A DNA stretch of 64,000 bases from Sphingomonas palustris (GCA_026225215.1 JAMFSI010000016.1:1-64000); one strand, 5' to 3'. Positions 1 to 9,446 are shown, counted from the stretch's first letter. Made by a program: numbers and translations. Notes: generated by a model not told the origin, from the sequence alone.

Positions 1-1
1 A

Positions 2-976
2 ACGCTGCGCGCGCTGGAAATGTATCGCAGCTTTGCCGAGGAAGCGCTGGCGATGCCGGTGATTGCCGGTGAAAAACCCGAGAACGAGCGTTTTCCAGGC
101 GCCGTCGCCACCTACAGCATCGAGGCGATGATGCAGGACGGCAAGGCGCTGCAGGCCGGCACCTCGCATTATCTCGGCACCGGTTTCGCCGAGGCTGCAG
201 GCATTCGCTATCAAGATCGCGAGGGCCAGCAGGCGCTGTGCCACACCACCAGCTGGGGCGTATCGACGCGGATGATCGGCGGCGTGATCATGACACATGG
301 CGATGACGATGGCTTGCGCGTGCCGCCCGCGATCGCGCCGCAGCAAGTGGTGATCCTGCCGATGCTGCGCGAAAATGATGAAGATGCGGCGCTGCTCGCC
401 TATTGCGAGGAACTGCGCGCCGCGCTCGCCAAGCAGCAGGCGCTGGGTGAACCCTTGCGCGTGTTGCTCGATAAACGGCCCGGCAAGGCGACGCAGAAGC
501 GCTGGGCCTGGGTGAAGAAGGGCGTGCCGCTGATCCTGGAAATCGGTGGCCGTGACGCCAGCAATGGTCAGGTCTCGGTGCTGCGCCGCGACCGGCTGTG
601 GCGGGATGATGGCAAGGTCAATTTTGCCGGCGAAGCACGCGATGAATTTGTCGCCCGCGCGGCGGCAGAGCTGGCTGATATTCAGCAGTCATTGCACCGC
701 GAAGCCACCGAGCGCCGCGATGCTCAAATCATTCGCGGCGTCACCAGCATGGCCGAACTGGAAGCTGTGTTTGCCGACGATCAAAAATATCCAGGCTGGG
801 TCGAACTGGGCTGGTCGCGGCCGACCGGGGCGGCGCTCGATGCGGTAGTAGCCACGCTCAAGGCGCTGAAACTGACCATCCGCAATACCCCACTGGGCGC
901 TACGGTACCTGGGGGCACGTGCCCGTTCACTGCTCAGCCGGCGGTAGAAACAATATATGTAGCAAGGGCCTATTAG
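2..976 (+). CDS. proS: Prolyl-tRNA synthetase, C-terminal part (5' truncated by window edge)
   Basis: Class II aminoacyl-tRNA synthetase that charges tRNA-Pro in the cytoplasm. The reading frame is open from base 2, so the N-terminal part lies outside the window and about 324 residues are visible. A class II motif 3 region is seen (CHTTSWGVSTRMIGG), followed by the anticodon-binding domain (starting near PQQVVILPM) and the extra C-terminal domain of the archaeal/eukaryal-like (type 3) enzymes. The protein ends ...YVARAY; a terminal Tyr is typical of that type. The next gene starts 38 nt downstream. Identity is secure; only the start is missing. Confidence 0.93.
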   Translation, partial: TLRALEMYRSFAEEALAMPVIAGEKPENERFPGAVATYSIEAMMQDGKALQAGTSHYLGTGFAEAAGIRYQDREGQQALCHTTSWGVSTRMIGGVIMTHGDDDGLRVPPAIAPQQVVILPMLRENDEDAALLAYCEELRAALAKQQALGEPLRVLLDKRPGKATQKRWAWVKKGVPLILEIGGRDASNGQVSVLRRDRLWRDDGKVNFAGEARDEFVARAAAELADIQQSLHREATERRDAQIIRGVTSMAELEAVFADDQKYPGWVELGWSRPTGAALDAVVATLKALKLTIRNTPLGATVPGGTCPFTAQPAVETIYVARAY

Positions 977-1014
977 CGTCGCTCAGCGACCACGGCGGGT
1001 AAGGGAGAGTCGAA

Positions 1015-1617
1015 ATGGGCGGAGCCATCAGGCATGGGCTTGTCAATCTAACCAATTTGCGCGGCCGTGACGCTCGTTCGGCGTTTTGGTACCTCGTGCT
1101 TTTCACCTATATTGTCAGCTTTGCCATTTCGACGGCTGTATCGATCCCGATGATGGGCCAAGTCATGACCACGGCGTTCCACCAGGTACAAATATCACCG
1201 CATGATCCCCAAGCGGCCCGGGCAATGCAGGGGGCAATGATGGGCGCCATGGGCGGATGGCTTCCCGTTCTGATGTGGGTCGGAATAGGAACCACCGTGC
1301 TCAAGCTAGTCCTGCTCGGCGGCAGCTTCGTCAGGCGGCTTCATGACAGCGGACTGCCGGGCTGGGTTGCGCTGATTCCTTTCGGCCTCGAGGCGGTAAT
1401 ACTGATCCGTATTCCAAGCCAGATGCACCGGGCGGCGGAGGCGATGCAGCAATTACAGGCCAATCCTTCCTCGAATCCGATGGCGCTAACCGCTCAGCAA
1501 TCCGGCTCGACCAGTGGAGCCATCAGCTGGCTTGTAATCCTGATCGTCATCGTACTGGCGGTACGACAATCCACAGTGGGGTCCAATCGATACGGAGATC
1601 AGCCGGAGGGCTTCTGA
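1015..1617 (+). CDS. DUF805 family inner-membrane protein
   Basis: A 200-residue membrane protein. The N-terminus has the DUF805 signature (NLRGRDARSAFWYLVLF, residues about 15-32) leading into the first membrane segment; further hydrophobic segments lie near 80-105 and 115-135, with the family motif FVRRLHDSGLPGWVALIPF between them, and a last one near 170-186. The C-terminus VGSNRYGDQPEGF matches the usual DUF805 tail. The start is preceded by a GGGAGAG ribosome site. The family has no established biochemical role. A 36-residue insert rich in Gln, Met and Ala (about 60-78 and 140-165) makes it longer than many relatives. Confidence 0.8.
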   Translation: MGGAIRHGLVNLTNLRGRDARSAFWYLVLFTYIVSFAISTAVSIPMMGQVMTTAFHQVQISPHDPQAARAMQGAMMGAMGGWLPVLMWVGIGTTVLKLVLLGGSFVRRLHDSGLPGWVALIPFGLEAVILIRIPSQMHRAAEAMQQLQANPSSNPMALTAQQSGSTSGAISWLVILIVIVLAVRQSTVGSNRYGDQPEGF

Positions 1618-1666
1618 TCTGGTGAGGGCACTTGAGTTGCTGCGGAACTGAGCCCAAAGCCTCGCC

Positions 1667-3937
1667 ATGCCTCACAAGATCACCAACCATCCCGGCCTCC
1701 CAACGCGCCAACAGGTTCTCGATTTCATCGCTGCCTCGCCAGTGCCTGCCGGCAAACGCGAGATCGCGCGCGAATTCGGACTGAAGGGCAATGAGAAAAT
1801 CCAACTCAAGACGCTGCTCAAGGACATGGCCGAAGAAGGCCTGATCGACGGCAAGCGCACCGCATTTCACGCGCTGGGCGGCGTCCCGCGCGTTACCGTG
1901 CTGCGGGTGGTCGATATCGAGGACGGCGAGGCCATCGCGATTCCGGATGCCTGGCAGCCCGAGGATGCCGTGCCACCGCCGCGCTTGCGCGTGATCGAAC
2001 GTGGGCCGGGCGGCAAGCGAGCCGCTGGCCCGGCTTTGCGCGTCGGCGACCGCGTGCTCGCCCGTACTGAGGAAACCGGCAAGGGTTGGCTCGCTCATCC
2101 GATGAAGAAGCTGCCTGCCGCCGAAGATTCGGTGATGGGCGTCGTCGAAGTCGATGGCAGCGGCAAGCATTGGCTCGCCCCGATCGACAAGCGCGTTCGC
2201 CATGCCGTGCCGATCGCCGATCTCGCCAATGCCGAAGTCGGCAATCTGGTGCTGGCCGAGCCGGCGGGCCGCAGTCCGCGTGGCGGGGTGCGGGTGACGG
2301 CGATTCTCGGTGACCCGCTGGCGCCACGCGCCTTCAGCCTGATCGCCATTCACAAGCATGGCATCCCGCATATCTTCACGCCCGAAGTGCTGGAGGAGGC
2401 AGAAGTGGCCGCGCGGCTGCCGCTCAGTCAGGATCGCCGCGAAGACCTGACACACCTGCCGATCGTCGCCATCGATCCCAGCGACGCGCGCGACCACGAT
2501 GATGCGATCTGGGCCGAACCCGACGGCGAAGGCGGCTTCCGCGCCGTGGTCGCGATTGCCGATGTGTCGTTCTATGTCCGCCCCGGCGGCGTGGTCGATC
2601 GCGAAGCCCGCAAGCGCGCCAATTCGGTCTATTTTCCCGACCGCGTGGTGCCGATGCTGCCCGAGGTGCTGTCAGCCGATGTCTGTTCGCTGAAGGCTGG
2701 CGCGCCGCGCGCGGCCATGGCCTGCCACATGACGATCAGCAACACGGGCCAAGTCACGTCATGGCGCTTCACCCGTGCGATTGTCCGCATCGCCGAAGTC
2801 ATCGCTTATGAAGACGCCCAGGCCCGCATCGATGCGGGTGAAAATGATCCCGCACTCCAAAACCTGTGGGCCTGCTGGGCCGCGCTGGCCCATGCCCGCG
2901 ATGCCCGCGATCCGCTCGCGCTCGAACTGCCCGAGCGCCGCGTGGTGCTCGATCAGCAGGGTCGCATCGCCGAAATCGCCTTGCGCGAACGGCTCGATGC
3001 GCACCGCGTGGTCGAGGATTTCATGATCGCGGCCAATGTCGCGGCGGCCAAGGCGCTGGAGGCCAAGGTCCAGCCCGTGGTCTATCGCATTCACGAGCCG
3101 CCCAGCCGCGAAAAGCTGGTCGCGCTGAAGGATTACCTCGCCACCTTCGAACGCAAGCTGTCGCTGGGGCAAGTGATCACCCCCGGCTTGTTCAACCGCA
3201 TGCTCAAGGATATCGCCGACGATAACGAAAAGGCGCTGATCATGGAGGCGGTGCTACGCAGCCAGACTCAAGCCTATTACGGCCCGCGCAACGCCGGGCA
3301 TTTCGGGCTGGCGCTGGGCTCCTACGCCCATTTCACCTCGCCGATCCGCCGCTATGCCGATCTGCTCGTCCACCGCGCGCTGGTCGATGGCTATCATCTC
3401 GAACAACCCGCGCCGCAATCAGACCTACCAGCCACCTCGGGCCTGTCGGAGCGCGACCGCGCCGATCTCGCCCGGGTCAGCGAAGCAATCAGCCTTGCCG
3501 AACGCCGCGCCATGGAGGCCGAGCGCGACACCATCGATCGCTATGTCGCAGCGTGGCTGTCGGCGCGCGTCGGCGAAACCTTCGATTGCCGGATCACCGG
3601 CGTACAGCGCTTCGGGTTGTTCGCGACGATCATCGGGCTGGGTGGCGACGGGCTGGTGCCGATCTCGGTGCTGGGTGACGAACGCTTCGCCCATGACGAA
3701 GCGGCCAAGGCGCTGGTCGGCGAACGCACCGGCACGCGCTTTGCTATCGGTGATATGCTGCGGCTACGGTTGGCCGAGGCCAATCCGCTGACCGGCGCGT
3801 TGAAATTCGAGCCCGAGCACAGCACCGGCGGCCCGATCGAACCGCGTGGCCGGCCCTTGCCAGGCCGCAAAGATACTCATTCCGTAGGCAAGCGCGGGCG
3901 GCCAAGCAATATCCGGCATCAGGGACGCAAGCGGTAA
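1667..3937 (+). CDS. rnr: Ribonuclease R
   Basis: Processive 3'-5' exoribonuclease of the RNase II/RNB family that degrades structured RNA. The 756-residue protein has an N-terminal winged-helix-like region (about 10-70), cold-shock/OB regions (about 75-250), the RNB catalytic domain (about 255-600) and an S1 RNA-binding domain (about 634-710), and ends in a basic tail. The metal-binding acidic motif IDPSDARDHDDAIW lies near residues 266-280, and the RNB signature FTSPIRRYADLLVHR near 555-569. Length is normal for RNase R. It follows the DUF805 gene by about 50 nt and faces the usp gene, with a long palindrome in the junction. Confidence 0.95.
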   Translation: MPHKITNHPGLPTRQQVLDFIAASPVPAGKREIAREFGLKGNEKIQLKTLLKDMAEEGLIDGKRTAFHALGGVPRVTVLRVVDIEDGEAIAIPDAWQPEDAVPPPRLRVIERGPGGKRAAGPALRVGDRVLARTEETGKGWLAHPMKKLPAAEDSVMGVVEVDGSGKHWLAPIDKRVRHAVPIADLANAEVGNLVLAEPAGRSPRGGVRVTAILGDPLAPRAFSLIAIHKHGIPHIFTPEVLEEAEVAARLPLSQDRREDLTHLPIVAIDPSDARDHDDAIWAEPDGEGGFRAVVAIADVSFYVRPGGVVDREARKRANSVYFPDRVVPMLPEVLSADVCSLKAGAPRAAMACHMTISNTGQVTSWRFTRAIVRIAEVIAYEDAQARIDAGENDPALQNLWACWAALAHARDARDPLALELPERRVVLDQQGRIAEIALRERLDAHRVVEDFMIAANVAAAKALEAKVQPVVYRIHEPPSREKLVALKDYLATFERKLSLGQVITPGLFNRMLKDIADDNEKALIMEAVLRSQTQAYYGPRNAGHFGLALGSYAHFTSPIRRYADLLVHRALVDGYHLEQPAPQSDLPATSGLSERDRADLARVSEAISLAERRAMEAERDTIDRYVAAWLSARVGETFDCRITGVQRFGLFATIIGLGGDGLVPISVLGDERFAHDEAAKALVGERTGTRFAIGDMLRLRLAEANPLTGALKFEPEHSTGGPIEPRGRPLPGRKDTHSVGKRGRPSNIRHQGRKR

Positions 3938-3945
3938 AGTCGTCA

Positions 3946-4090
3946 AAATCCTCCCCCACTGGGGGAGGTGGCTCGCGAAGCGAGACGGAGGGGATATCTG
4001 GGCGGAACCCTTCATGAGGCAAAGAATCGAATCAATCCGCCCCCTCCGTCAGCCCTCTGGGCTGCCACCTCCCCCAGCGGGGGAGGATTT
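3946..4090. repeat. Composite palindromic element between rnr and usp
   Basis: Two arms, 3946-3993 and 4041-4090, are inverted copies of each other: each carries AAATCCTCCCCC, then GGGGGAGGTGGC, then GACGGAGGGG. Each arm is itself foldable (CCTCCCCCACTGGGGGAGG; CCTCCCCCAGCGGGGGAGG on the other arm). Between the conserved blocks the two arms differ (TCGCGAAGCGA on the left, the complement of AGCCCTCTGGGCT on the right), but each of those is again a small hairpin. It occupies a convergent junction and could serve as a bidirectional terminator. This GC-rich pattern is familiar as an intergenic repeat in sphingomonads (recalled, not searched). Confidence 0.85.
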
Positions 4091-4113
4091 CTGAGGGCCA
4101 GATCTCACCCCTC

Positions 4114-4569
4114 CTAACTCAGCTGATCGATATCCGCCTCACTCAGCGAGCCCGGCACGATAAACAGCGGGCAGGGCAGAGTGCCGACACCAGGTCCGGC
4201 GAAATGCACGATCAGCGGCCCCGGCGTGCCATCCTTCCCCGCGCCGAGCACTAGGGCAGCCACTTCCGGATGCTCGTCGAGATAAGCGCGCACGACTTTG
4301 ATCCCCTCACCGCTGCGCACCGCGATCACCGGCATCTGACCGCCTTCCGTCAGCACATTCCCGGCAGCGCTGGTCACCAGCACCTCGGCGCGGCTGCGCG
4401 CTTCTTCCTCGATGGTGGCTTGGACGCTGCCGAAGGCCACGAAGGGCTGTGGCGGCACCAGCGCCAGCAGATGCAATACCCCATCGGTCTTGGCGGCCCG
4501 GCGCGCGGCAAAACGCATCGCCACGCCGGCTTCGTCGGTTTCGTCCATGATCACCAGATAGACGCGCAT
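4114..4569 (-). CDS. Universal stress protein family protein
   Basis: A 151-residue single-domain protein of the UspA fold. It begins MRVYLVIMDETDEAGVAMRF, the usual first strand and helix of the family, and carries the ATP-site-like segment VLGAGKDGTPGPLIVHFAG (about 110-129) in place of the canonical G-2x-G-9x-G-S/T, followed by the final strand CPLFIVPG. Members act in the cytoplasm in stress and starvation tolerance; the specific role cannot be read here. It is a single gene, convergent with rnr and divergent from pdhC (171 nt between starts). I saw no clear promoter motif in that gap. Confidence 0.8.
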   Translation of the reverse strand: MRVYLVIMDETDEAGVAMRFAARRAAKTDGVLHLLALVPPQPFVAFGSVQATIEEEARSRAEVLVTSAAGNVLTEGGQMPVIAVRSGEGIKVVRAYLDEHPEVAALVLGAGKDGTPGPLIVHFAGPGVGTLPCPLFIVPGSLSEADIDQLS

Positions 4570-4740
4570 ACCGGCAATCCCCCAAACCGCCGCCCGAAAA
4601 CCTTGCGGCGTCGGAGATTCTATCGTTACATGGCTATTCTACGCAAGCACGTTGCCATCAGCGGTAAGTAACTTGCTCCGGCGCCATTATTTCGCCAGAT
4701 ACCTCAGCGATTCTCCCCAGGTCAGAGGACAAGTCTGCCC

Positions 4741-6084
4741 ATGCCGATCTCGATCAAGATGCCTGCGCTTTCGCCGACGATGAAAGAGGGCAAACTCGCT
4801 AAATGGCTGGTCAAGGTGGGCGACAAGGTGTCGTCCGGCGATATCATGGCCGAGATCGAAACCGACAAGGCGACGATGGAGTTCGAAGCCGTCGATGAGG
4901 GCACGATCACCTCGCTCGATGTCGAGGGCGGCACGGATAATGTGCAGGTCGGCACCGTGATCGCGACGCTGGCTGGCGAGGATGAGGACGCGGCGCCCGC
5001 GCCGAAAGCCGAAGCAAAGCCTGCGGAAGCGAAAGCCCCAGAACAGCCGACTCCCGAGGTTCAGCCCGAGCCGGCCGCGCAGCCTCCGGAAAAGGCGGCT
5101 CCCGAGGCCAAGCCCGTACCGGCGCCTGTTCCAGAACCCGCCACCGCCACGAAGGGCGAGCGCGTGATCGCCTCGCCCCTTGCTAAGCGTATTGCCCAAG
5201 AAAAGGGTGTGGATCTCGCTTCGCTAAGGGGTTCCGGACCCAATGGCCGGATCATCAAGACCGACGTCGAAGGCGCTGACCCCGGCAAGGCCGCAGCGCC
5301 CGCACCGCAGGCCGAGACGAAACCCGCTCCAGCAGCCGCACCGGCGCCGGTCGCTTCGCAAAAGTTGACCGACGCGATCCCCGATTTCGGTATCCCGTTT
5401 GCCGACCAGAAGCTTTCGGGCATGCGCAAGGTGATCGCGCGCCGGCTCACCGAATCGAAGCAGACCGTGCCGCATATCTACCTCACCGTGGATGTCCGGC
5501 TCGATGCATTGCTCAAATTGCGCGGCGAATTGAACGATGCTTTGGCGGACCGGGGCGTCAAGCTCTCGGTCAACGACCTGCTGATCAAGGCGCTGGGCGC
5601 AGCCCTGATCGCCGTGCCCAAATGCAACGTCGCCTTTGGCGGTGACGTCATGCGGCAATATGCGCGCGCCGATATCTCGGTCGCGGTCAGTATCCCTGGC
5701 GGGCTGATCACCCCGATCATCACCGACGCCGGCGGCAAGGGCCTGGCCCAGATCTCCACCGAAATGGGCGCGCTCGCGGCCAAGGCCAAGGAAGGCAAGC
5801 TGCTGCCGTCCGAATATCAGGGCGGAACCGCCAGCCTGTCCAATATGGGCATGATGGGCATCAAGCAGTTCGAAGCGGTGATCAATCCGCCACAAGGCAT
5901 GATCATGGCGATCGGCGCGGGCGAAAAGCGTCCGTGGGTGATGGCGGACGGTTCGCTCGGCGTGGCGACGGCGATGTGCGCAACCGGCAGCTTCGATCAC
6001 CGCGCCATCGATGGCGCCGATGGCGCGCAATTGATGGGCGCGTTCCGCGAACTGGTGGAAAAGCCGCTGGGCCTGCTGGTCTGA
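4741..6084 (+). CDS. pdhC: Pyruvate dehydrogenase complex E2, dihydrolipoamide acetyltransferase
   Basis: Transfers the acetyl group from E1 to CoA and forms the core of the pyruvate dehydrogenase complex. The 447-residue chain has one lipoyl domain (1-76, lipoyl Lys about 43 in ETDKATMEF), an Ala/Pro-rich linker, an E3-binding domain (about 140-178, [19 protein letters not shown]), a second Ala/Pro linker, and the catalytic domain (about 215-447) ending with the active-site motif [13 protein letters not shown] near 418-430. A branched-chain or 2-oxoglutarate E2 is less likely, given the start [14 protein letters not shown], which is typical of PDH E2. lpdA follows 60 nt downstream; the E1 genes are not in the window. 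Confidence 0.93.
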   Translation: MPISIKMPALSPTMKEGKLAKWLVKVGDKVSSGDIMAEIETDKATMEFEAVDEGTITSLDVEGGTDNVQVGTVIATLAGEDEDAAPAPKAEAKPAEAKAPEQPTPEVQPEPAAQPPEKAAPEAKPVPAPVPEPATATKGERVIASPLAKRIAQEKGVDLASLRGSGPNGRIIKTDVEGADPGKAAAPAPQAETKPAPAAAPAPVASQKLTDAIPDFGIPFADQKLSGMRKVIARRLTESKQTVPHIYLTVDVRLDALLKLRGELNDALADRGVKLSVNDLLIKALGAALIAVPKCNVAFGGDVMRQYARADISVAVSIPGGLITPIITDAGGKGLAQISTEMGALAAKAKEGKLLPSEYQGGTASLSNMGMMGIKQFEAVINPPQGMIMAIGAGEKRPWVMADGSLGVATAMCATGSFDHRAIDGADGAQLMGAFRELVEKPLGLLV

Positions 6085-6144
6085 TCGAATTTTGGGGCGG
6101 CGCGGCGCATAGGGCCGCGCGCGACGGGATAATGGAGTTTACCC

Positions 6145-7563
6145 ATGGCTGACAGCTATGACGTCATCGTTCTCGGTTCCGGCCCCGGCGGCTATGTCGC
6201 CGCGATCCGGGCCAGCCAGCTGGGTCTCAAGACCGCGATCGTCGAGCGCGAATTGCTCGGCGGCATCTGCCTCAATTGGGGCTGCATCCCGACCAAGGCG
6301 CTGCTGCGCTCGGCCGAAGTGCTGCACCAGATGAAGCATGCCAAGGCTTATGGCCTGTCGGCAGACAATGTCGCGGCGGATATCGAGGCGGTGGTCGCCC
6401 GCTCGCGCGGCGTCGCCAAGCAGCTCAACCAGGGCGTCACCTTTCTGATGAAGAAGAACAAGGTGACGGTGCATATGGGGCAGGGCAAGCTGACCGCCCC
6501 CGGAAAGCTGGAAGTCACCAGTGCCGACGGCAAGGTCGAAGAAATCACCGCCAAGCACATCATCATCGCCACCGGCGCCCGCGCCCGCGAGCTGCCCAAA
6601 GCCAAGTCCGACGGCAAGCGCGTCTGGACTTATCGTCATGCGATGACCCCGTCCGAACTGCCGAGCAAGCTGCTGGTGATTGGTTCAGGTGCAATCGGGA
6701 TCGAGTTTGCCAGCTTCTACAACGACATGGGTTCTGACGTCACGGTGGTCGAAATGCTCGATCGGATCGTCCCCGTGGAAGATGCCGAGGTTTCCGCGTT
6801 CCTCGAAAAGGCGCTGAAGAAGCAGGGCCTTACCATCCATTCTTCAACCAGTGTCACGATCGATGAAGTCGGCGAGGGGAGCGTCAAGGCCACGCTGAAG
6901 AGCAAGGACGGCAAGGAAACCACGGGCGAATACAGCCATGTGATCGTCGCCATCGGCATCGTCCCCAATCTCGAAAACATCGGGTTAGAAGAGTTGAAGA
7001 TCGAGCCCGACAAGCGCTTCCACATTAAGGCCGACCCCTATGGCCGTACCAATGTCCCCGGCGTCTGGGCGATCGGCGATTGCGTCGATGGGCCCTGGCT
7101 GGCGCATAAGGCCAGCCATGAAGGCGTCACCGCCGCCGAGGCGATTGCGCAGGAACTGGGCAATACCGAAGTTCACCCGCATCCGCTCGATCGCGGCAAT
7201 ATCCCCGGTTGCACTTATTGCCATCCGCAGATCGCCAGCGTCGGCCTGACCGAAGCCAAGGCCAAGGAAGCCGGCTACGAGCTGAAAGTCGGCAATTTCC
7301 CGTTCATCGGCAACGGCAAGGCGATCGCGCTGGGCGAACCCGAAGGCTTCATCAAGACGGTGTTCGACGCCAAGACCGGCGAATTGCTCGGCGCGCATAT
7401 GATCGGCGCGGAAGTGACCGAATTGATCCAGGGCTATATCGTCGGCAAGACGCTGGAAACCACTGAGGCCGAACTGATCCAGAGCGTGTTCCCCCATCCC
7501 ACCCTATCGGAAATGATGCATGAATCGGTGCTCGCCGCATACGGTCGGGCTATCCATATCTGA
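6145..7563 (+). CDS. lpdA: Dihydrolipoyl dehydrogenase (E3)
   Basis: FAD-dependent disulfide oxidoreductase that reoxidises dihydrolipoamide with NAD+. The 472-residue protein has the N-terminal FAD Rossmann motif VLGSGPGGYVAAIRAS (about 9-24), the redox-active disulfide in GGICLNWGCIPTK (Cys42 and Cys47), the NAD-binding motif VIGSGAIGIEFAS (about 178-190) and the C-terminal dimerisation domain with the catalytic His in HPTLSEMMHE. The length is standard. It lies 60 nt after pdhC with a GGAG ribosome site before the start, so it probably serves the PDH complex first and perhaps other 2-oxoacid dehydrogenases. Confidence 0.95.
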   Translation: MADSYDVIVLGSGPGGYVAAIRASQLGLKTAIVERELLGGICLNWGCIPTKALLRSAEVLHQMKHAKAYGLSADNVAADIEAVVARSRGVAKQLNQGVTFLMKKNKVTVHMGQGKLTAPGKLEVTSADGKVEEITAKHIIIATGARARELPKAKSDGKRVWTYRHAMTPSELPSKLLVIGSGAIGIEFASFYNDMGSDVTVVEMLDRIVPVEDAEVSAFLEKALKKQGLTIHSSTSVTIDEVGEGSVKATLKSKDGKETTGEYSHVIVAIGIVPNLENIGLEELKIEPDKRFHIKADPYGRTNVPGVWAIGDCVDGPWLAHKASHEGVTAAEAIAQELGNTEVHPHPLDRGNIPGCTYCHPQIASVGLTEAKAKEAGYELKVGNFPFIGNGKAIALGEPEGFIKTVFDAKTGELLGAHMIGAEVTELIQGYIVGKTLETTEAELIQSVFPHPTLSEMMHESVLAAYGRAIHI

Positions 7564-7590
7564 TATCAGGGGTGGCGATCGAAAGCCGCT

Positions 7591-7677
7591 CCGTCCATGC
7601 TGAGCTTGTCGCAGCACTGCCTTGTTCTTTTGGAAGTCCAAGAAGAGAAGGGCAATCCTTCGACAAGCTCAGGACGG
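7591..7677. repeat. Palindromic repeat between lpdA and pilZ
   Basis: CTGAGCTTGTCG (7600-7611) pairs exactly with CGACAAGCTCAG (7661-7672); the flanks CCGTCC and GGACGG extend the stem with a small bulge, and the interior (TGCCTTGTTCTTTT against AAGAAGAGAAGGGCA) is partly complementary as well. The motif CTTCGACAAGCTCAGGACGG is a familiar dispersed repeat in sphingomonads and some other proteobacteria (recalled). It sits in a convergent junction and may end both transcripts. Confidence 0.8.
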
Positions 7678-7702
7678 TCGGGAATGGGCACGCGGTTCGC
7701 GA

Positions 7703-8029
7703 TTAGCGCAAACCAGTTGCGCTCAACCCGGCGCTGCGAACAATGTGATCGAAAACCGCCACATGCAGGGGTGCTTCGAATTCGCAGCCCAGCACTTTTT
7801 TGTCATGCCAGCGGATATGCGCTGAAAGCGGTGTCATGCCTGGAATGCGCAGCCGCAGCACCTGGCGCGGATTGACCGGCATCCGCCATGACACCTGGAA
7901 GCCCCGCGGCGAAAGATCGTTGAGCCGCACGCGCTGCCACGGCTGCATTCCCTGACGCGCTTCGCAAAGGATCGACAGCGCCGCCCGGGCATTGCGATCG
8001 GGCGTCATGACCTTGTCACTTAATATCAT
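7703..8029 (-). CDS. PilZ domain protein (putative c-di-GMP receptor)
   Basis: A small single PilZ-domain protein. With the ATG at 8029 it has 108 residues; a second ATG at 8008 is possible. The upstream part of the frame (to 8149) is not PilZ-like and I excluded it. The c-di-GMP-binding pattern of the family is present in reduced form: a basic stretch near residues 22-34 (ARQGMQPWQRVRLNDLSPRG) includes NDLSPRG, the D/NxSxxG part. The strand pattern RLRIPGMTPLSAHIRWHDKKVLGCEF fits the rest of the barrel. Such proteins usually tie c-di-GMP to motility or envelope functions. A GGDEF-EAL gene lies 12 kb away. It is convergent with lpdA. Confidence 0.75.
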   Translation of the reverse strand: MILSDKVMTPDRNARAALSILCEARQGMQPWQRVRLNDLSPRGFQVSWRMPVNPRQVLRLRIPGMTPLSAHIRWHDKKVLGCEFEAPLHVAVFDHIVRSAGLSATGLR

Positions 8030-8153
8030 ATTCTGCGCCAAGCCCTTTGAATTCTCGAACGCACTGACCCGCAGCCGGCATAGCCGCGGGAACCTTGCCA
8101 AGCGGTTAGCGAGAGGCTGCGCGATATAATATTGGCGGGGATAGGGCAAAAAT

Positions 8154-8243
8154 TGGCGGAAGAGGTGGGATTCGAACCCACGGACAGATTTCCCCGTCGC
8201 CGGTTTTCAAGACCGGTTCCTTAAACCACTCGGACACTCTTCC
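8154..8243 (-). tRNA. tRNA-Ser (anticodon UGA)
   Basis: Read on the minus strand, the gene starts GGAAGAG and ends CTCTTCC-G-CCA, giving a perfect 7-bp acceptor stem, discriminator G and encoded CCA. The anticodon stem-loop CCGGT-CTTGAAA-ACCGG places TGA at the anticodon. The long variable arm (CGACGGGGAAATCTGTCCG region) and the T-arm GTGGGTTCGAATCCCAC are both present, as expected for a serine tRNA. Length is 90 nt. Confidence 0.96.
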
Positions 8244-8390
8244 AGCCTGCGCGAACAGGCAATGCAGTGGTTTCCGGCTAGCGGCGTGAAGGTCATCGTG
8301 CAAGCCGTTGCTCCGGATTTTAGGGCAAACCGGTTTCTGTCAATTCTATCCGCCATTCCCATCGGTAGCCCGATATGCGATGACGGGCCG

Positions 8391-9446
8391 ATGAGAGGTT
8401 CGCGTATTTTAAGGAGCCTGGCCGCGCCGATGTTGCTGGCTGGTGGCTTGCTTGCTCCACAACCGCAGGTGTTGGCCCAAAGTGGTTATCAATCCAGCGA
8501 AGATGCCGGTTTCCAGGCCTATCTCCAGGTGCTGGCGGCGCGGGCTCGCGCCGAGGGCGTCCGCGAATCTGCCATCCAGAGCATGATCGCCGGCCTGACG
8601 CTCAACCCAACGGTGATTGCGCTGGATCGCGCCCAGCCGGAAATGAACCCCAATTCGACACCCCCCGATTTTGCTCCCTACCGCCGGGCTCATGTCGATG
8701 CCGCGCGCATCGCTGCGGGGCGCGAAATATATGGTGAGGTGGCCCGCTATATTCCGCGTATCGAGCAGCGCTATGGCGTTCCGGCTTCGATCATCCTTTC
8801 GATCTGGGGCAATGAGACCAATTTCGGTCACTATATGGGCGATTTCGATCTCGCTCGCTCGCTGGCCACGCTGGCTTACGAAGGGCGGCGGCGCGATCTG
8901 TTTGCTACCGAATTCGTCGATCTGCTGAAGATGGCCGATTCCGGGGTGCCGCGCTGGCAGATGAAAGGCAGCTGGGCCGGTGCTTTCGGCAATCCGCAAT
9001 TCCTGCCCAGTACCTATTTGCGGCTCGCGCAGGATGGCGATGGCGATGGTTATCGCGACATCTGGAACAGCAAGGCCGATACCATGGCCTCGATCGCCAA
9101 TTATTTCCGCGACGCGGGTTGGCGGCCGGGTATTCCCTGGGGTGTCAGCGCTCAAGTCCCCGCCGGGCTCAACCGCGCGGGCATCACCAGCGGGCTGAGC
9201 GCGCCGACCTGCACCCGGGTCCACGCGCGCGCTTCGCGATGGCTGACGGTGCGCGAATGGCGGCAGCTGGGGGTGATTCCGCAAGGCTATATCGGCGACA
9301 ATGTGCTTACCGCGCTGATCGAACCCGACGGCCCCGGAAAAACCGGCTTCCTCTTAACCGGGAATTATCAGGTTATCCTCGAATATAACTGCTCGAATTA
9401 CTACGCTCTTAGTGTCGGGTTGCTTGCCAATGAGATTGCCAGATAG
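8391..9446 (+). CDS. Lytic murein transglycosylase, MltB family
   Basis: Cleaves the glycan strand of peptidoglycan with formation of 1,6-anhydro-MurNAc. I chose the ATG at 8391 because it gives a clean signal peptide (MRGSRILRSLAAPMLLAGGLL...QVLAQ) for export; an in-frame start at 8262 lies too near the tRNA and adds non-conserved sequence. The 351-residue chain has the SLT_2/MltB catalytic domain with Glu142 in SIWGNETNFGHYMG, and the GAFGNPQFLPSTYL and DIWNSKADTMASIANYF segments typical of the family. There is no C-terminal peptidoglycan-binding domain. The end overlaps the start of rlpA by 17 nt, suggesting coupled expression of two cell-wall enzymes. Confidence 0.9.
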   Translation: MRGSRILRSLAAPMLLAGGLLAPQPQVLAQSGYQSSEDAGFQAYLQVLAARARAEGVRESAIQSMIAGLTLNPTVIALDRAQPEMNPNSTPPDFAPYRRAHVDAARIAAGREIYGEVARYIPRIEQRYGVPASIILSIWGNETNFGHYMGDFDLARSLATLAYEGRRRDLFATEFVDLLKMADSGVPRWQMKGSWAGAFGNPQFLPSTYLRLAQDGDGDGYRDIWNSKADTMASIANYFRDAGWRPGIPWGVSAQVPAGLNRAGITSGLSAPTCTRVHARASRWLTVREWRQLGVIPQGYIGDNVLTALIEPDGPGKTGFLLTGNYQVILEYNCSNYYALSVGLLANEIAR

